Shown: positions 26,776 through 36,282, counted from the stretch's first letter. The stretch is 64,000 bases of DNA from Thiotrichaceae bacterium UBA7357 (GCA_002470825.1 DKOR01000020.1:37207-101206), one strand, 5' to 3'. Numbers and translations are program-made. The notes: generated by a model not told the origin, from the letters alone.

Positions 26776-28509
26776 GTGGCTAAAAAGAAAGAAATACTCC
26801 GCGGTGCAGAAATATTCTGTCGCGCGTTAAAAGATGAAGGTGTCAAACATTTGTTTGGTTATCCGGGCGGTGCTGTATTACATATTTACGATGCGCTCTA
26901 TAAGCAAGATGCTATAGAGCATGTCTTAGTGCGCCATGAACAAGGTGCAACGCATGCTGCTGATGGTTATGCTCGTGCAACTGGGAGACCTGGTGTGGTA
27001 CTGGTGACATCAGGACCGGGTGCAACTAATGCTGTTACCGGTATCGCTACTGCTTATCTAGACTCAATCCCGTTGATTGTTTTTACCGGACAGGTTGCAA
27101 CTCACATGATAGGTAATGATGCTTTTCAAGAAGTTGACTCTATGGGCATTACCCGCCCCTGTGTAAAACATAATTTTTTGGTTAAGGATGTTAAAGATCT
27201 AGCAGCGACTATAAAAAAAGCTTTCTATGTAGCAACTAGCGGCCGTCCTGGGCCGGTTGTTATTGATATTCCAAAAGATATCACAGCAGACTCGTGTGAA
27301 TATGACTATCCTCAAGAAATTGAGTTGCGTTCTTATCGCCCCGTTGTAAAAGGGCATCCCGGGCAGATCAAAAAGGCAGCAAAATTATTGTTGTCGGCTA
27401 AAAAGCCAATGATTTATTCTGGAGGAGGTGTTGTACTTAGTGAAGCGAGCAATGAGCTAACAGAGTTCTCACAATTATTGGGCTATCCTGTTACGAATAC
27501 TTTGATGGGTTTAGGTGCGTATCCAGCTACGGATAAGCAATTTGTTGGCATGCTTGGCATGCACGGTACCTATGAAGCGAATATGGGTATGCATCATTGT
27601 GATCTTCTCATCGCAATTGGCGCCAGATTTGACGACCGAGTAACAGGTGATTTAGAAAAATTTTGTCCATACGCAAAGATAATTCAAATAGATATAGATC
27701 CATCGTCTATTGCCAAGAATGTACCTGTTGATGTCCCTATCGTAGGTGATGTTAGATATGTGCTGTCGGATTTAATCAGTATTCTTAAAAACGGAAAAGG
27801 AAAGCCTGATATAAAAGCTCTTGAAGATTGGTGGAAACAGATATATGACTGGAAGAAACTGGATTGTCTGAAATTCGATCGGACAACCGATGTTATAAAG
27901 CCCCAGTATGTTGTTGAGAAGCTGTGGGAGCTGACTAAAGGAGATGCTTACGTTACATCTGATGTTGGACAGCATCAGATGTGGGCGGCACAATTCTACC
28001 CGTTTGATAAGCCACGACGCTGGATAAATTCAGGTGGTCTGGGCACTATGGGGTTTGGCCTGCCTGCAGCTATGGGTGTTAAATTAGCATTCCCGGATGA
28101 GACCGTTGCATGTATTTCAGGTGAAGCAAGCTTGGTTATGTGTATTCAGGAACTATCAACCTGTTTGCAGTACAATACACCTATCAAAATTCTAAGCTTA
28201 AATAACCGTTATATGGGTATGGTACGACAATGGCAAGAGTTCTTTTATTCGAGCCGCTATTCGCATTCCTACATGGAGGCTTTGCCTGACTTTGTTAAAA
28301 TGGCTGAGAGTTATGGACATGTTGGCATGCGTATTGAAAAAAGCAGCGATGTTGAAGGTGCAATAAAAGAAGCACTGGAATTAAAGGAGCGTACAGTTTT
28401 GATGGATTTTGTTACCGATCAAACAGAAAATGTTTATCCTATGATCGCAGCTGGAAAGGGCCATCATGAAATGCATTTATCAACAGACGCAAATAGAGAG
28501 TTGGCATAA
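26776..28509 (+). CDS. ilvI: Acetolactate synthase large (catalytic) subunit
   Basis: The 577-residue ThDP enzyme makes acetolactate or acetohydroxybutyrate, the first common step of Val/Leu/Ile synthesis. It has the catalytic Glu in VRHEQGATHAADGYARATGR (about 54-73), SGPGATNAVTGIATAY, FAD-domain segments and QHQMWAAQFY. The ThDP-Mg motif reads GEASLVM rather than GDGS; a Glu here is also known in Pseudomonas-type enzymes. GTG 26776 is the start. The stop is two bases from ilvH. Confidence 0.95.
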   Translation: MAKKKEILRGAEIFCRALKDEGVKHLFGYPGGAVLHIYDALYKQDAIEHVLVRHEQGATHAADGYARATGRPGVVLVTSGPGATNAVTGIATAYLDSIPLIVFTGQVATHMIGNDAFQEVDSMGITRPCVKHNFLVKDVKDLAATIKKAFYVATSGRPGPVVIDIPKDITADSCEYDYPQEIELRSYRPVVKGHPGQIKKAAKLLLSAKKPMIYSGGGVVLSEASNELTEFSQLLGYPVTNTLMGLGAYPATDKQFVGMLGMHGTYEANMGMHHCDLLIAIGARFDDRVTGDLEKFCPYAKIIQIDIDPSSIAKNVPVDVPIVGDVRYVLSDLISILKNGKGKPDIKALEDWWKQIYDWKKLDCLKFDRTTDVIKPQYVVEKLWELTKGDAYVTSDVGQHQMWAAQFYPFDKPRRWINSGGLGTMGFGLPAAMGVKLAFPDETVACISGEASLVMCIQELSTCLQYNTPIKILSLNNRYMGMVRQWQEFFYSSRYSHSYMEALPDFVKMAESYGHVGMRIEKSSDVEGAIKEALELKERTVLMDFVTDQTENVYPMIAAGKGHHEMHLSTDANRELA

Positions 28510-28511
28510 GT

Positions 28512-29003
28512 ATGCGTCATATACTTTCTTTGCTGATGGAAAATGAAGCTGGTGCATTATCAAGAGTTTCCGGCTTATTTTCAGCTAGAGCATTTAATAT
28601 AGAGTCTCTGATCGTTGCACCAACAGAAGATTCAACTGTTTCTCGTATGACAGTAGTAACTTCTGGGTCAGACGCAATTATTGAACAAATAACAAAACAG
28701 CTTAATAAGCTGGTTGATGTTATAAAAGTCGTAGATCTCAATGAATTTCGCCACATTGAACGTGAATTAATGTTAATTAAATTGATTGCACAAAATGAAT
28801 GTCGTGATGAAGCAAAGCGCATGGTTGATATTTTTCGTGGTCGAATAATTGATGTTACAGAGAACACCTATACTATTGAAATGACAGGTACAAGTGAAAA
28901 ACTTGATGCCTTCATAGAATCATTGGACAACAGTATGATCCTCGAAGTTGTTCGTTCAGGTGTTTCAGGACTATCACGTGGCGATAAAGCCACTCAATCT
29001 TAA
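28512..29003 (+). CDS. ilvH: Acetolactate synthase small (regulatory) subunit
   Basis: The 163-residue protein begins MRHILSLLMENEAGALSRVSGLFSAR, the N-terminal ACT domain of IlvH. It continues with the C-terminal ALS_ss domain (LMLIKLIAQNECRDEAKRM, about 87-105). It binds the large subunit, stimulates it and confers valine feedback inhibition. The valine-contact region NEAGALSRV is intact. It is translated two bases after ilvI. Confidence 0.95.
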   Translation: MRHILSLLMENEAGALSRVSGLFSARAFNIESLIVAPTEDSTVSRMTVVTSGSDAIIEQITKQLNKLVDVIKVVDLNEFRHIERELMLIKLIAQNECRDEAKRMVDIFRGRIIDVTENTYTIEMTGTSEKLDAFIESLDNSMILEVVRSGVSGLSRGDKATQS

Positions 29004-29029
29004 CAATACTATTTTACAAGAGTACATTT

Positions 29030-30046
29030 ATGAATATTTATTATGATAAAGACGCCGAGCTATCTTTAATTCAGGGAAAACAAGTTGCAATTATTGGTTA
29101 CGGTTCTCAAGGACATGCACATGCGAACAACCTAAAAGATTCTGGTGCTAATGTTTGTGTTGGGCTTCGAGTAGGCTCACCATCTGCAATCAAAGCAAAA
29201 GCAGCCGGCTTAAACGTAAAGCCAATTGCAGATGCAGTTGCCAGTTCTGATGTTGTGATGATACTTGCTCCCGATGAGCATCAAGCAGAACTCTATAGGA
29301 ACGAGATTGAACCTAATATTAAACAAGGCGCAGCATTGGCATTTGCGCATGGTTTTAATATTCATTTCCAACAGATTATTCCCCGCCGTGATCTCGATGT
29401 CATTATGATCGCTCCAAAAGGCCCTGGACACTTAGTTCGTGCTACTTACGTAGGTGGCGGCGGTGTACCTTCATTAATTGCAATATTTCAGGATGCTTCG
29501 GGTGAGGCAAAAGAACTTTCTCTATCTTATGCATCAGCGAATGGGGGTGGCCGAGCTGGTATTATTGAGACCTCATTCAAGGAAGAAACAGAAACCGATT
29601 TGTTTGGAGAGCAAGCAGTTCTATGTGGTGGTATCACTGCCTTAATCCAAGCTGGTTTTGAAACATTGGTTGAAGCAGGGTATGCCCCAGAAATGGCTTA
29701 TTTTGAGTGTTTACATGAAACCAAGTTGATAGTTGATCTAATCTACGAAGGTGGCATCGCTAACATGCGTTATTCGATTTCAAATACAGCTGAATACGGT
29801 GACTTCACTCGTGGCCCACGTATTATTACAGAAGAAACTAAACGTGAAATGAAAAGAATTCTGACTGAGATTCAGCATGGAGAATTTGCTAAAGAATTTA
29901 TATTAGAAAATCAGAGCGGTGCTGCAAGTTTAAAGGCTAAGCGAAGAATAAGTCGTGAGCATGGTATCGAAGTCGTGGGTCAAAAACTACGGTCAATGAT
30001 GCCGTGGATTAAAGCAAATAAATTAGTCGATCATGACAAAAACTAA
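29030..30046 (+). CDS. ilvC: Ketol-acid reductoisomerase
   Basis: This 338-residue class I (short) enzyme of Val/Ile synthesis has the NADPH Rossmann loop AIIGYGSQGHAHANNLKDSG (about 20-39), APKGPGHLVRATY and the metal-binding segments EETETDLFGEQAVLCGG (about 186-202) and YSISNTAEYGDFTRG. A ribosome site AAGAG lies upstream of the ATG. It is the third gene of the ilv operon. Confidence 0.96.
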   Translation: MNIYYDKDAELSLIQGKQVAIIGYGSQGHAHANNLKDSGANVCVGLRVGSPSAIKAKAAGLNVKPIADAVASSDVVMILAPDEHQAELYRNEIEPNIKQGAALAFAHGFNIHFQQIIPRRDLDVIMIAPKGPGHLVRATYVGGGGVPSLIAIFQDASGEAKELSLSYASANGGGRAGIIETSFKEETETDLFGEQAVLCGGITALIQAGFETLVEAGYAPEMAYFECLHETKLIVDLIYEGGIANMRYSISNTAEYGDFTRGPRIITEETKREMKRILTEIQHGEFAKEFILENQSGAASLKAKRRISREHGIEVVGQKLRSMMPWIKANKLVDHDKN

Positions 30047-30112
30047 TTAAGTTATAGTCGAAAATTAGTTAATTTCTTGGAAATCACGCGTTTCATCATT
30101 TTATGAGTCGCT

Positions 30113-30772
30113 ATGCCCAGTAATCGATACCCATTAATAGCGCGTGAAGTCTGGGCGGTATTATCTATATTGCTTGGTCTAACTGTTCTTGCGCAATTTT
30201 TGGTTGGTTCAGTTACATTCTTCATTTTGCTTGCAATATTATCTGTAGCTGTTTACCTATTTCGTGATCCAAATCGTGTTATTCCTTCACAACCATTAGC
30301 AATCGTTAGTCCAGTACATGGGATTGTTACATTAGTTGAAGAAGCAGAGGAAATACGATTGCATAACAAGACTCTTCGCGTACAAATAACAATGCGTGCT
30401 CATGATATTTATTCTTTTCGCAGTCCGATTGAAGGGAAGGTAATAGATCAATGGTCCTCATTACCCGACAAGAATGAATCACGACGACATTTTGACTTCC
30501 ATCTTAAATCTGATGAAGGTGATAGCATTGTTACTGCCATTAGGTTGAGAGATATTGTTCGTCGTTTTCATATGTATCTACATTCGGGTGAACGTGTAGG
30601 CCAAGGACAACGATGTGGTTACTTCTATTTCGGTGGTGTTGTTGATGTTTTTATTCCGCTTGAATCAAAATTACAAGTAGAAGTGGGGCAATATGTTCAA
30701 TCGGGTAGCACCATTCTAGCTCAAATCATACATTCCGAGGTAGTGAGTGCTATTCAAAGTGATAATTTCTAA
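30113..30772 (+). CDS. Phosphatidylserine decarboxylase-like protein, catalytic residues replaced
   Basis: The 219-residue protein has the layout of the short (PSD-A type) decarboxylase. An N-terminal membrane segment (about 12-50) ends in YLFRDPNR, then SPVHG (66-70), a central IYSFRSPIEG (99-108) and GQRCGYFYFGGVVDVFIP (165-182). In working enzymes these read SP-A-DG, VHxNRxP and F-G-S, where the Ser self-cleaves to a pyruvoyl group. Here the matching positions are His69, Tyr100 and Gly175, so processing should not occur. It sits between ilvC and pssA, the normal place for psd. It is probably a non-catalytic relative or a changed enzyme; the alignment is by eye. Confidence 0.72.
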   Translation: MPSNRYPLIAREVWAVLSILLGLTVLAQFLVGSVTFFILLAILSVAVYLFRDPNRVIPSQPLAIVSPVHGIVTLVEEAEEIRLHNKTLRVQITMRAHDIYSFRSPIEGKVIDQWSSLPDKNESRRHFDFHLKSDEGDSIVTAIRLRDIVRRFHMYLHSGERVGQGQRCGYFYFGGVVDVFIPLESKLQVEVGQYVQSGSTILAQIIHSEVVSAIQSDNF

Positions 30773-30870
30773 AGAAGTTGAAGTGTTATTCAGCCCTTTC
30801 TTTAAGTAAATACGTTTCGCAGGTACACTTCACAGCACTGTACTAATATTATAAATGAGATTAGATCATC

Positions 30871-31614
30871 TTGACGAACCATAAACGTGGAATTTATTTA
30901 TTACCTAACTTGTTTACTACAGGAGCGCTTTTTGCTGGATTTTATTCTATTGTAGCTGCTATAAACGAACAATTTGAACCAGCGGCAATTGCGATCTTTG
31001 TTGCCATGGTGTTGGATGGTTTAGATGGTCGGATTGCCCGTTTGACCAATACGGCTAGTGAATTTGGTATGGAGTATGATAGTTTATCCGATATGGTTTC
31101 ATTCGGTTTGGCACCGGCCTTGATCATGTATCAATGGGCTTTGTCAGATATCGGTAAATTGGGTTGGTTGGCCTCCTTTGTTTATACAGCATCAGCAGCA
31201 TTACGACTTGCCAGGTTTAATACGCAAGCCGCAAGTATCGATAAACGATTTTTTCAAGGATTACCCAGTCCGGCTGCGGCGGCTGTTTTGGCAGGGATGA
31301 TATGGTTTGGCACTGATTTTGGTTTAAATGAGGGAACGACCGTTATTGCGTTTTGTTTACCGATTACAATTCTCGCTGGTATTCTCATGGTTAGTAATAT
31401 TCGCTATCACAGTTTTAAAACATTGGATCTTAGAGGTAAAGTTTCTTTTATGGCTGTGTTGATTATCGTGGCAATTTTTGTGCTAGTTGCAGTAGAACCC
31501 TCGCTTGTTCTTTGTGTCATAACTTTACTTTATGCGGTATCGGGTCCTATTTTAACGCTGTTTTTATTAAGAAAACATCGTGAGTCGAGGAAGATAAATG
31601 GAGAAAGTTCTTAA
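30871..31614 (+). CDS. pssA: CDP-diacylglycerol-serine O-phosphatidyltransferase
   Basis: The 247-residue membrane enzyme makes phosphatidylserine from CDP-DAG and serine. The CDP-alcohol phosphotransferase motif DGLDGRIARLTNTASEFGME runs through about residues 48-67, with the final Asp in YDSLSD. Family-typical FARFNTQ-like and FQGLPSPAAAA segments follow, as do several membrane helices. TTG 30871 gives the usual MTNHKRGIYLLPNLFTTGALF opening. The gene follows the Psd-like gene and precedes leuA. Confidence 0.93.
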   Translation: MTNHKRGIYLLPNLFTTGALFAGFYSIVAAINEQFEPAAIAIFVAMVLDGLDGRIARLTNTASEFGMEYDSLSDMVSFGLAPALIMYQWALSDIGKLGWLASFVYTASAALRLARFNTQAASIDKRFFQGLPSPAAAAVLAGMIWFGTDFGLNEGTTVIAFCLPITILAGILMVSNIRYHSFKTLDLRGKVSFMAVLIIVAIFVLVAVEPSLVLCVITLLYAVSGPILTLFLLRKHRESRKINGESS

Positions 31615-31861
31615 ATTCACGGTTGATAGCACTATATTCCATTGATTTCATTATTTATCAAAAAATACGGTGATATTGACAATAGCTGCCTAAGCGCACA
31701 GTCTCTACTACTATCAAACTGGTTGATCCTACTGCCCTGATGGGCACATTCATCGCTTCCTAAATCAGTTGTCATATTGTGTTTACAAAAGCGTAACTTT
31801 CCTAATTGAATTGCAATGTCTATCAACTTAGACTGGGCATAAGTTTTGGAGTTAGAGAGTC

Positions 31862-33397
31862 ATGAAAGATAAATTAATTATTTTTGATACAACTTTGCGT
31901 GATGGCGAGCAAAGCCCAGGCGCCTCAATGACGAAGGATGAAAAACTTCGTATTGCCAAGGCCTTAGAAAAAATGCGTGTCGATATCATAGAAGCGGGGT
32001 TTCCGATTGCAAGTCCTGGTGATTTTGAAGCTGTTAAAGCCGTAGCTGAATTAGTTACAGAAAGCACTGTATGTGGATTGGCCAGAGCGCTAGATAAGGA
32101 TATTGATCGTGCGGCAGAGGCATTAAAGCACGCAAACTCATCACGAATACATACATTTCTTGCCACATCGCCGATACATATGCGAGAAAAATTACGTATG
32201 GAACCAGAACAGGTTGTTGAGCAAGCAATACATGCAGTAAAGCTTGCAAGAAACTATACGGATAATGTCGAGTTCTCGCCTGAAGATGCAGGACGTTCAG
32301 ACTTCGATTTCTTATGTCGAGTGATCGAGGCAACGATTGATGCAGGAGCTACGACGATTAATATTCCTGATACTGTAGGTTATAATTTACCGCAGTTCTT
32401 TGGCGAATTGGTTGGTAATTTAATCGAGAACATACCAAATTCAGACAAGGCAATATTTTCCGTGCATTGTCATAATGATCTTGGTTTAGCGGTTGGCAAT
32501 TCATTGGCAGCAGTCCTAAACGGTGCAAGACAGGTGGAATGTACAATTAACGGTTTGGGTGAACGTGCAGGCAATGCGGCACTTGAAGAAATAGTTATGT
32601 CTGTGCGCACACGACGTGACATTTTTAGTTGTGATTCAGAACTTGATACGACTCAAATAATACATTGCTCACGACTTGTTTCAACGATCACTGGTTTCCC
32701 CGTACAACCTAATAAAGCCATAGTTGGTGCTAATGCCTTCGCCCATGAATCTGGTATTCATCAAGATGGTGTTTTAAAGAGTCGAGAGACCTACGAAATT
32801 ATGCAAGCAGAAGATGTAGGTTGGAATGCTAATCGTATGGTATTAGGTAAACATTCTGGTCGTAATGCCTTTCGTTCTCGCTTAGAAGAATTAGGTATTA
32901 AATTTGAAAAAGAAGAAGACTTGAATGCAGCGTTTGCGCGATTTAAAAATCTCGCTGATAAAAAGCATGAAATATTTGATGATGATTTACAGGCCTTAGT
33001 CAGTGATACGCTTCAAGAAGGCGCGGATGAATGTATTAAATTGATGTCAATTAAGGCAAGTATTGAAACAGGTGAAAAACCAAAATCTGAAATAACTCTT
33101 TCTATAGATGGCGAAGAAAAGCGTGCCTACGCCGAAGGCGGTGGTCCGGTTGATGCTACCTTCAAAGCAATAGAAAGTATGATAGAAAGTGGCTGTGACT
33201 TGCAGCTTTACTCAGTGAATAACATAACTACTGGCACAGATTCACAAGGGGAAGTTACGGTGCGTATTGGTAAAGATGGTCGGATAGTTAATGGGTTAGG
33301 CGCAGATACAGATATTGTTACCGCCTCTGCAAAAGCCTATATTAATGCTTTAAATAAAGTCTTTGCTAAAAGCGAACGGGCACATCCGCAAGTCTAA
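31862..33397 (+). CDS. leuA: 2-isopropylmalate synthase
   Basis: This 511-residue enzyme catalyses the first committed step of leucine synthesis. The catalytic barrel starts with IIFDTTLRDGEQSPGASM (about 5-22), with metal-binding VHCHNDLGLAV (about 201-211) and GANAFAHESGIHQDG. The C-terminal regulatory domain has the leucine-binding-type repeats. A strong ribosome site (GGAG/AGAG) precedes the ATG. The 247 bases upstream hold a small TGCCC-TGAT-GGGCA stem (31733-31746) but no leader peptide with a run of Leu codons. Confidence 0.96.
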   Translation: MKDKLIIFDTTLRDGEQSPGASMTKDEKLRIAKALEKMRVDIIEAGFPIASPGDFEAVKAVAELVTESTVCGLARALDKDIDRAAEALKHANSSRIHTFLATSPIHMREKLRMEPEQVVEQAIHAVKLARNYTDNVEFSPEDAGRSDFDFLCRVIEATIDAGATTINIPDTVGYNLPQFFGELVGNLIENIPNSDKAIFSVHCHNDLGLAVGNSLAAVLNGARQVECTINGLGERAGNAALEEIVMSVRTRRDIFSCDSELDTTQIIHCSRLVSTITGFPVQPNKAIVGANAFAHESGIHQDGVLKSRETYEIMQAEDVGWNANRMVLGKHSGRNAFRSRLEELGIKFEKEEDLNAAFARFKNLADKKHEIFDDDLQALVSDTLQEGADECIKLMSIKASIETGEKPKSEITLSIDGEEKRAYAEGGGPVDATFKAIESMIESGCDLQLYSVNNITTGTDSQGEVTVRIGKDGRIVNGLGADTDIVTASAKAYINALNKVFAKSERAHPQV

Positions 33398-33401
33398 ACA
33401 T

Positions 33402-34091
33402 ATGCGATCTTATCAACAACAATATCTAAAGGAGATGGGGATTGATATCTGGTTGGTAAAAGATTCCCCTATCACTATTAATGAGAATGTAGTCGGGAAA
33501 AGTAATGGAAAAGAGAGTTACATTAAGGAAGTTAATAAATCCATAGCGCTAGATATTTTGGCGAAGCAGGTCGCCGACGGCCAGCAATCCAGTTTATATA
33601 AATCACGTACTCAAATAGTATTTAGTATGGGTAATCCAAATGCAGACTGGTTAGTTGTCGGAGAAGCGTCTGATGACCAACAAGGAGAAGCCTTTATTGG
33701 ATGTGATGGAAGATTATTAAATTCCATGTTGTTAGCAATGGGACTACCAAGAGATCAAGTTTTCATATCGAACATATTAAAGTGCAATCTACAAAATAAT
33801 CGAGAACCTAATCCACGAGACGTACTTGCTTGTCAATCTTATTTGCGTCAACAGATTGATTTAATAAAACCAAGGATCGTTCTAGCTATGGGCTCTATTG
33901 CTGCACAGAGTATATTAAAGCTTGAAATGACGATTAGTAAGATGCGCAGTAATCGTTATCAATACCCAGGTAGTGAGATACCGGTGATTGTAACTTACCA
34001 TCCGGCCTACTTGCTCCGTATGCCAGGTGAAAAACGAAAAGCATGGGGAGATCTCAAGTTTGCTATGCAAACTTATAAAGCTATTATATGA
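33402..34091 (+). CDS. Uracil-DNA glycosylase family 4-like protein lacking two Fe-S cysteines
   Basis: The 229-residue protein has GNPNADWLVVGEA (78-90), GEAFIGCDGRLLNSML, SNILKCNLQNNREPNPRDVLAC and the C-terminal TYHPAYLLRMPGEKRKAW. This is the plan of family-4 uracil-DNA glycosylases, which remove uracil from DNA. The usual N-terminal CxxC of the 4Fe-4S cluster is GQQS here (60-63), while the other two cysteines (128 and 144) remain. The start at ATG 33402 is preferred over the TTG at 33363 inside leuA. It overlaps rimI by four bases. It may be a diverged enzyme without a normal cluster. Confidence 0.8.
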   Translation: MRSYQQQYLKEMGIDIWLVKDSPITINENVVGKSNGKESYIKEVNKSIALDILAKQVADGQQSSLYKSRTQIVFSMGNPNADWLVVGEASDDQQGEAFIGCDGRLLNSMLLAMGLPRDQVFISNILKCNLQNNREPNPRDVLACQSYLRQQIDLIKPRIVLAMGSIAAQSILKLEMTISKMRSNRYQYPGSEIPVIVTYHPAYLLRMPGEKRKAWGDLKFAMQTYKAII

Positions 34092-34573
34092 ATGCCTTAA
34101 TCAAGGAAGCTGTATTGAATCTTAGGCCGATGCATGTAGATGATCTGGATTTTGTAATGGAAATTGAAAATCAGGTATATAAATATCCATGGACTAGAAT
34201 AATATTTAATGACTGCTTAGACGTTGGATATTGTTGTTGGGTCATAATGAAGGGTGATGCTCTACTAGCGTATGGTCTCATGTCAGTTGCGGCCGATGAA
34301 TCACATATTTTGAATTTGTGCGTACATCCCGACCACCAATCTAAAGGACTGGGTACAATGTTATTAGTACATCTACTACAAATTGCCGTTGAACGTAATG
34401 CAAATATGACATTTCTTGAAGTCAGGCCATCTAATTTTTCTGCAATAAAAATGTATGTAGGGCAGGGGTTCGACGAAATTGGTGTTCGAAGAAATTATTA
34501 CCCAGCGAAGATAGGACGTGAAGATGCTTTAATTTTAGCGAGAACAGTCGTTCGAGGTGATGAATTTAGTTAA
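34088..34573 (+). CDS. rimI: Ribosomal protein S18 alanine N-acetyltransferase RimI
   Basis: The 161-residue GNAT enzyme has LRPMHVDDLDFVMEIENQVY at the start, the acetyl-CoA loop VHPDHQSKGLGTMLL (about 78-92) and LEVRPSNFSAIKMYVGQGFDEIGVRRNYYP (about 117-146). These match RimI closely. It acetylates the N-terminal Ala of S18. It is translationally coupled to the upstream UDG-like gene (ATGA), a pairing seen in many Gammaproteobacteria. Confidence 0.92.
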   Translation: MNALIKEAVLNLRPMHVDDLDFVMEIENQVYKYPWTRIIFNDCLDVGYCCWVIMKGDALLAYGLMSVAADESHILNLCVHPDHQSKGLGTMLLVHLLQIAVERNANMTFLEVRPSNFSAIKMYVGQGFDEIGVRRNYYPAKIGREDALILARTVVRGDEFS

Positions 34574-34581
34574 AAATAGAT

Positions 34582-35496
34582 ATGAAGAATAAACAAAATA
34601 AAATCCCAGATTTCCAGACAATGGAGTCCTTTGTTGGTAATACCCCCCTTATTAAACTGCAACGTTTACCGGGTGAAACAAGTAATATAATTCTTGGCAA
34701 GATGGAAGGTAATAATCCAGCTGGTTCTGTAAAAGACCGACCAGCTCTAAGCATGATTAAACATGCAGAAGAGCGTGGTGTAATTCACCCTGGCGATACT
34801 CTAATAGAGGCGACCAGTGGTAATACCGGTATTGCATTAGCGATGGCAGCAGCAATACGTGGTTATCGCATGATATTGATAATGCCAGATAATATGAGTA
34901 TTGAACGTCGTGCGGTAATGAAGGTCTTTGGTGCTGAGATAGTTCTAACCCCGTCCGAAGGTAGTATGGAAAAAGCTATTGATGTGTCTCGCGAAATGGA
35001 AGCGGAAGGTAAAGGTCGGATACTCGATCAGTTTGCAAATCCAGATAATCCTCGAGCACATTATGAAGGTACCGGCCCGGAAATATGGCGTGATACTAAT
35101 TGCACGATAACGCACTTCGTAAGTTCCATGGGTACTACTGGTACTATTATGGGCACCTCACGATATTTGAAAGAGATGAATCCAGACATACAAATTATTG
35201 GTGTTCAGCCTAAAAAAGGTTCAAAGATACCAGGTATCCGCCGTTGGCCAGAACAATACTTGCCGAAGATATTTGAACCACTGCGCGTCGATCGTATTAT
35301 TGATATCGGTCAGGAGCTGGCAGAAGAAACGACTCGTGAACTTGGTGCAAAAGAAGGCATCTTTGCTGGTATTTCTGCGGGCGGTGCCATGGCAGCTGCT
35401 TTACAAATTTCCGATGAGGTGGAGAACGCAGTGATTGTCTCTGTTGTATGTGATCGTGGTGATCGATATCTTTCAACTAATGTGTTTCCTTCTTAA
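34582..35496 (+). CDS. cysM: Cysteine synthase B (O-acetylserine sulfhydrylase)
   Basis: This 304-residue PLP enzyme has FVGNTPLIKLQRL, the Schiff-base lysine in NNPAGSVKDRPALSMI (about 42-57), the substrate loop EATSGNTGIALAM (about 74-86) and GISAGGAMAAAL. The NNPAGSVKDR form and the IPGIRRWPEQYLPKIF segment point to CysM rather than CysK. It makes cysteine (or S-sulfocysteine) from O-acetylserine. It is followed by the exonuclease gene with ten bases between. Confidence 0.94.
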   Translation: MKNKQNKIPDFQTMESFVGNTPLIKLQRLPGETSNIILGKMEGNNPAGSVKDRPALSMIKHAEERGVIHPGDTLIEATSGNTGIALAMAAAIRGYRMILIMPDNMSIERRAVMKVFGAEIVLTPSEGSMEKAIDVSREMEAEGKGRILDQFANPDNPRAHYEGTGPEIWRDTNCTITHFVSSMGTTGTIMGTSRYLKEMNPDIQIIGVQPKKGSKIPGIRRWPEQYLPKIFEPLRVDRIIDIGQELAEETTRELGAKEGIFAGISAGGAMAAALQISDEVENAVIVSVVCDRGDRYLSTNVFPS

Positions 35497-35505
35497 TTAG
35501 CTGTT

Positions 35506-36282
35506 ATGAATATTCTTGTTTTCGATATAGAAACTGTGCCGGACATTGAGTCAGGTAAAAAGTTGTATAACTTTGAAGGTCTTAAAGCGGAGGATGCGGC
35601 TGAACTCATGTTTAGTTATCGACGACAAGAAACGGATGGTAGTTCTGATTTCTTGCGGCACTATATGCATAAGATCGTTGCTATCTCACTGGTATTAAGA
35701 ACGAATGATAAGCTGAGTGTTTGGTCACTAGGTGATATTGATGCCGATGAGAAAGAAATAATTCAACGATTTTTTGAAGGTGTCGAGCGTTATACACCAA
35801 CGATTGTTTCATGGAACGGTAGTGGTTTTGATCTGCCAGTCTTACATTATCGTTCATTACTACACGGTGTCGTTGCACAACGTTATTGGGAAAACGGTGA
35901 AGATGATCAAAGTTTCAAATGGAATAATTATCTCTCGCGATTTCATAGTCGGCATACTGATTTAATGGATGTCATTTCGGGTTATTCACCTGTTGCAAAA
36001 GCACCATTGGATCAAATTGCAACCTTGCTCGGCTTTCCCGGAAAGATGGGCATGAGTGGTGGTAAAGTTTGGGATTGTTATCTGAAAGGAGGTATAGAGG
36101 AGATACGCAATTATTGCGAGACGGACGTATTGAACACTTATCTTGTTTATTTACGCTACGAACTAATTCGTGGACATTTAACTGAAAGCGCTTATGAGAG
36201 AGAATGTGAACATGTACGTGATATGTTAGGTGATGAAACGAGACCACATTTAAAAGAATTTCTCGAAACTTGGCAAGCATAA
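35506..36282 (+). CDS. Predicted 3'-5' exonuclease, DnaQ/PolB-like
   Basis: The 258-residue protein begins NILVFDIETVPD (Exo I motif, D6/E8). It carries TIVSWNGSGFDLPVLHYRSL (Exo II region, about 103-122) and YCETDVLNTYLVYLRY (Exo III, about 203-218). This is the cd05782-type family of stand-alone exonucleases related to the proofreading domain of B-family polymerases. The acidic residues for two-metal catalysis appear present. It is 25 bases from rlmD. Confidence 0.87.
   Translation: MNILVFDIETVPDIESGKKLYNFEGLKAEDAAELMFSYRRQETDGSSDFLRHYMHKIVAISLVLRTNDKLSVWSLGDIDADEKEIIQRFFEGVERYTPTIVSWNGSGFDLPVLHYRSLLHGVVAQRYWENGEDDQSFKWNNYLSRFHSRHTDLMDVISGYSPVAKAPLDQIATLLGFPGKMGMSGGKVWDCYLKGGIEEIRNYCETDVLNTYLVYLRYELIRGHLTESAYERECEHVRDMLGDETRPHLKEFLETWQA

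Noticed and set aside
26776..28509. ThDP motif GEAS in acetolactate synthase read as a damaged catalytic site
   Set aside because: Pseudomonas-type IlvI enzymes also have Glu at this place (GEGS), so it is not a sign of loss of function.
31615..31861. Leucine leader peptide before leuA
   Set aside because: No short ORF with a run of Leu codons and no alternative terminator stem was found.
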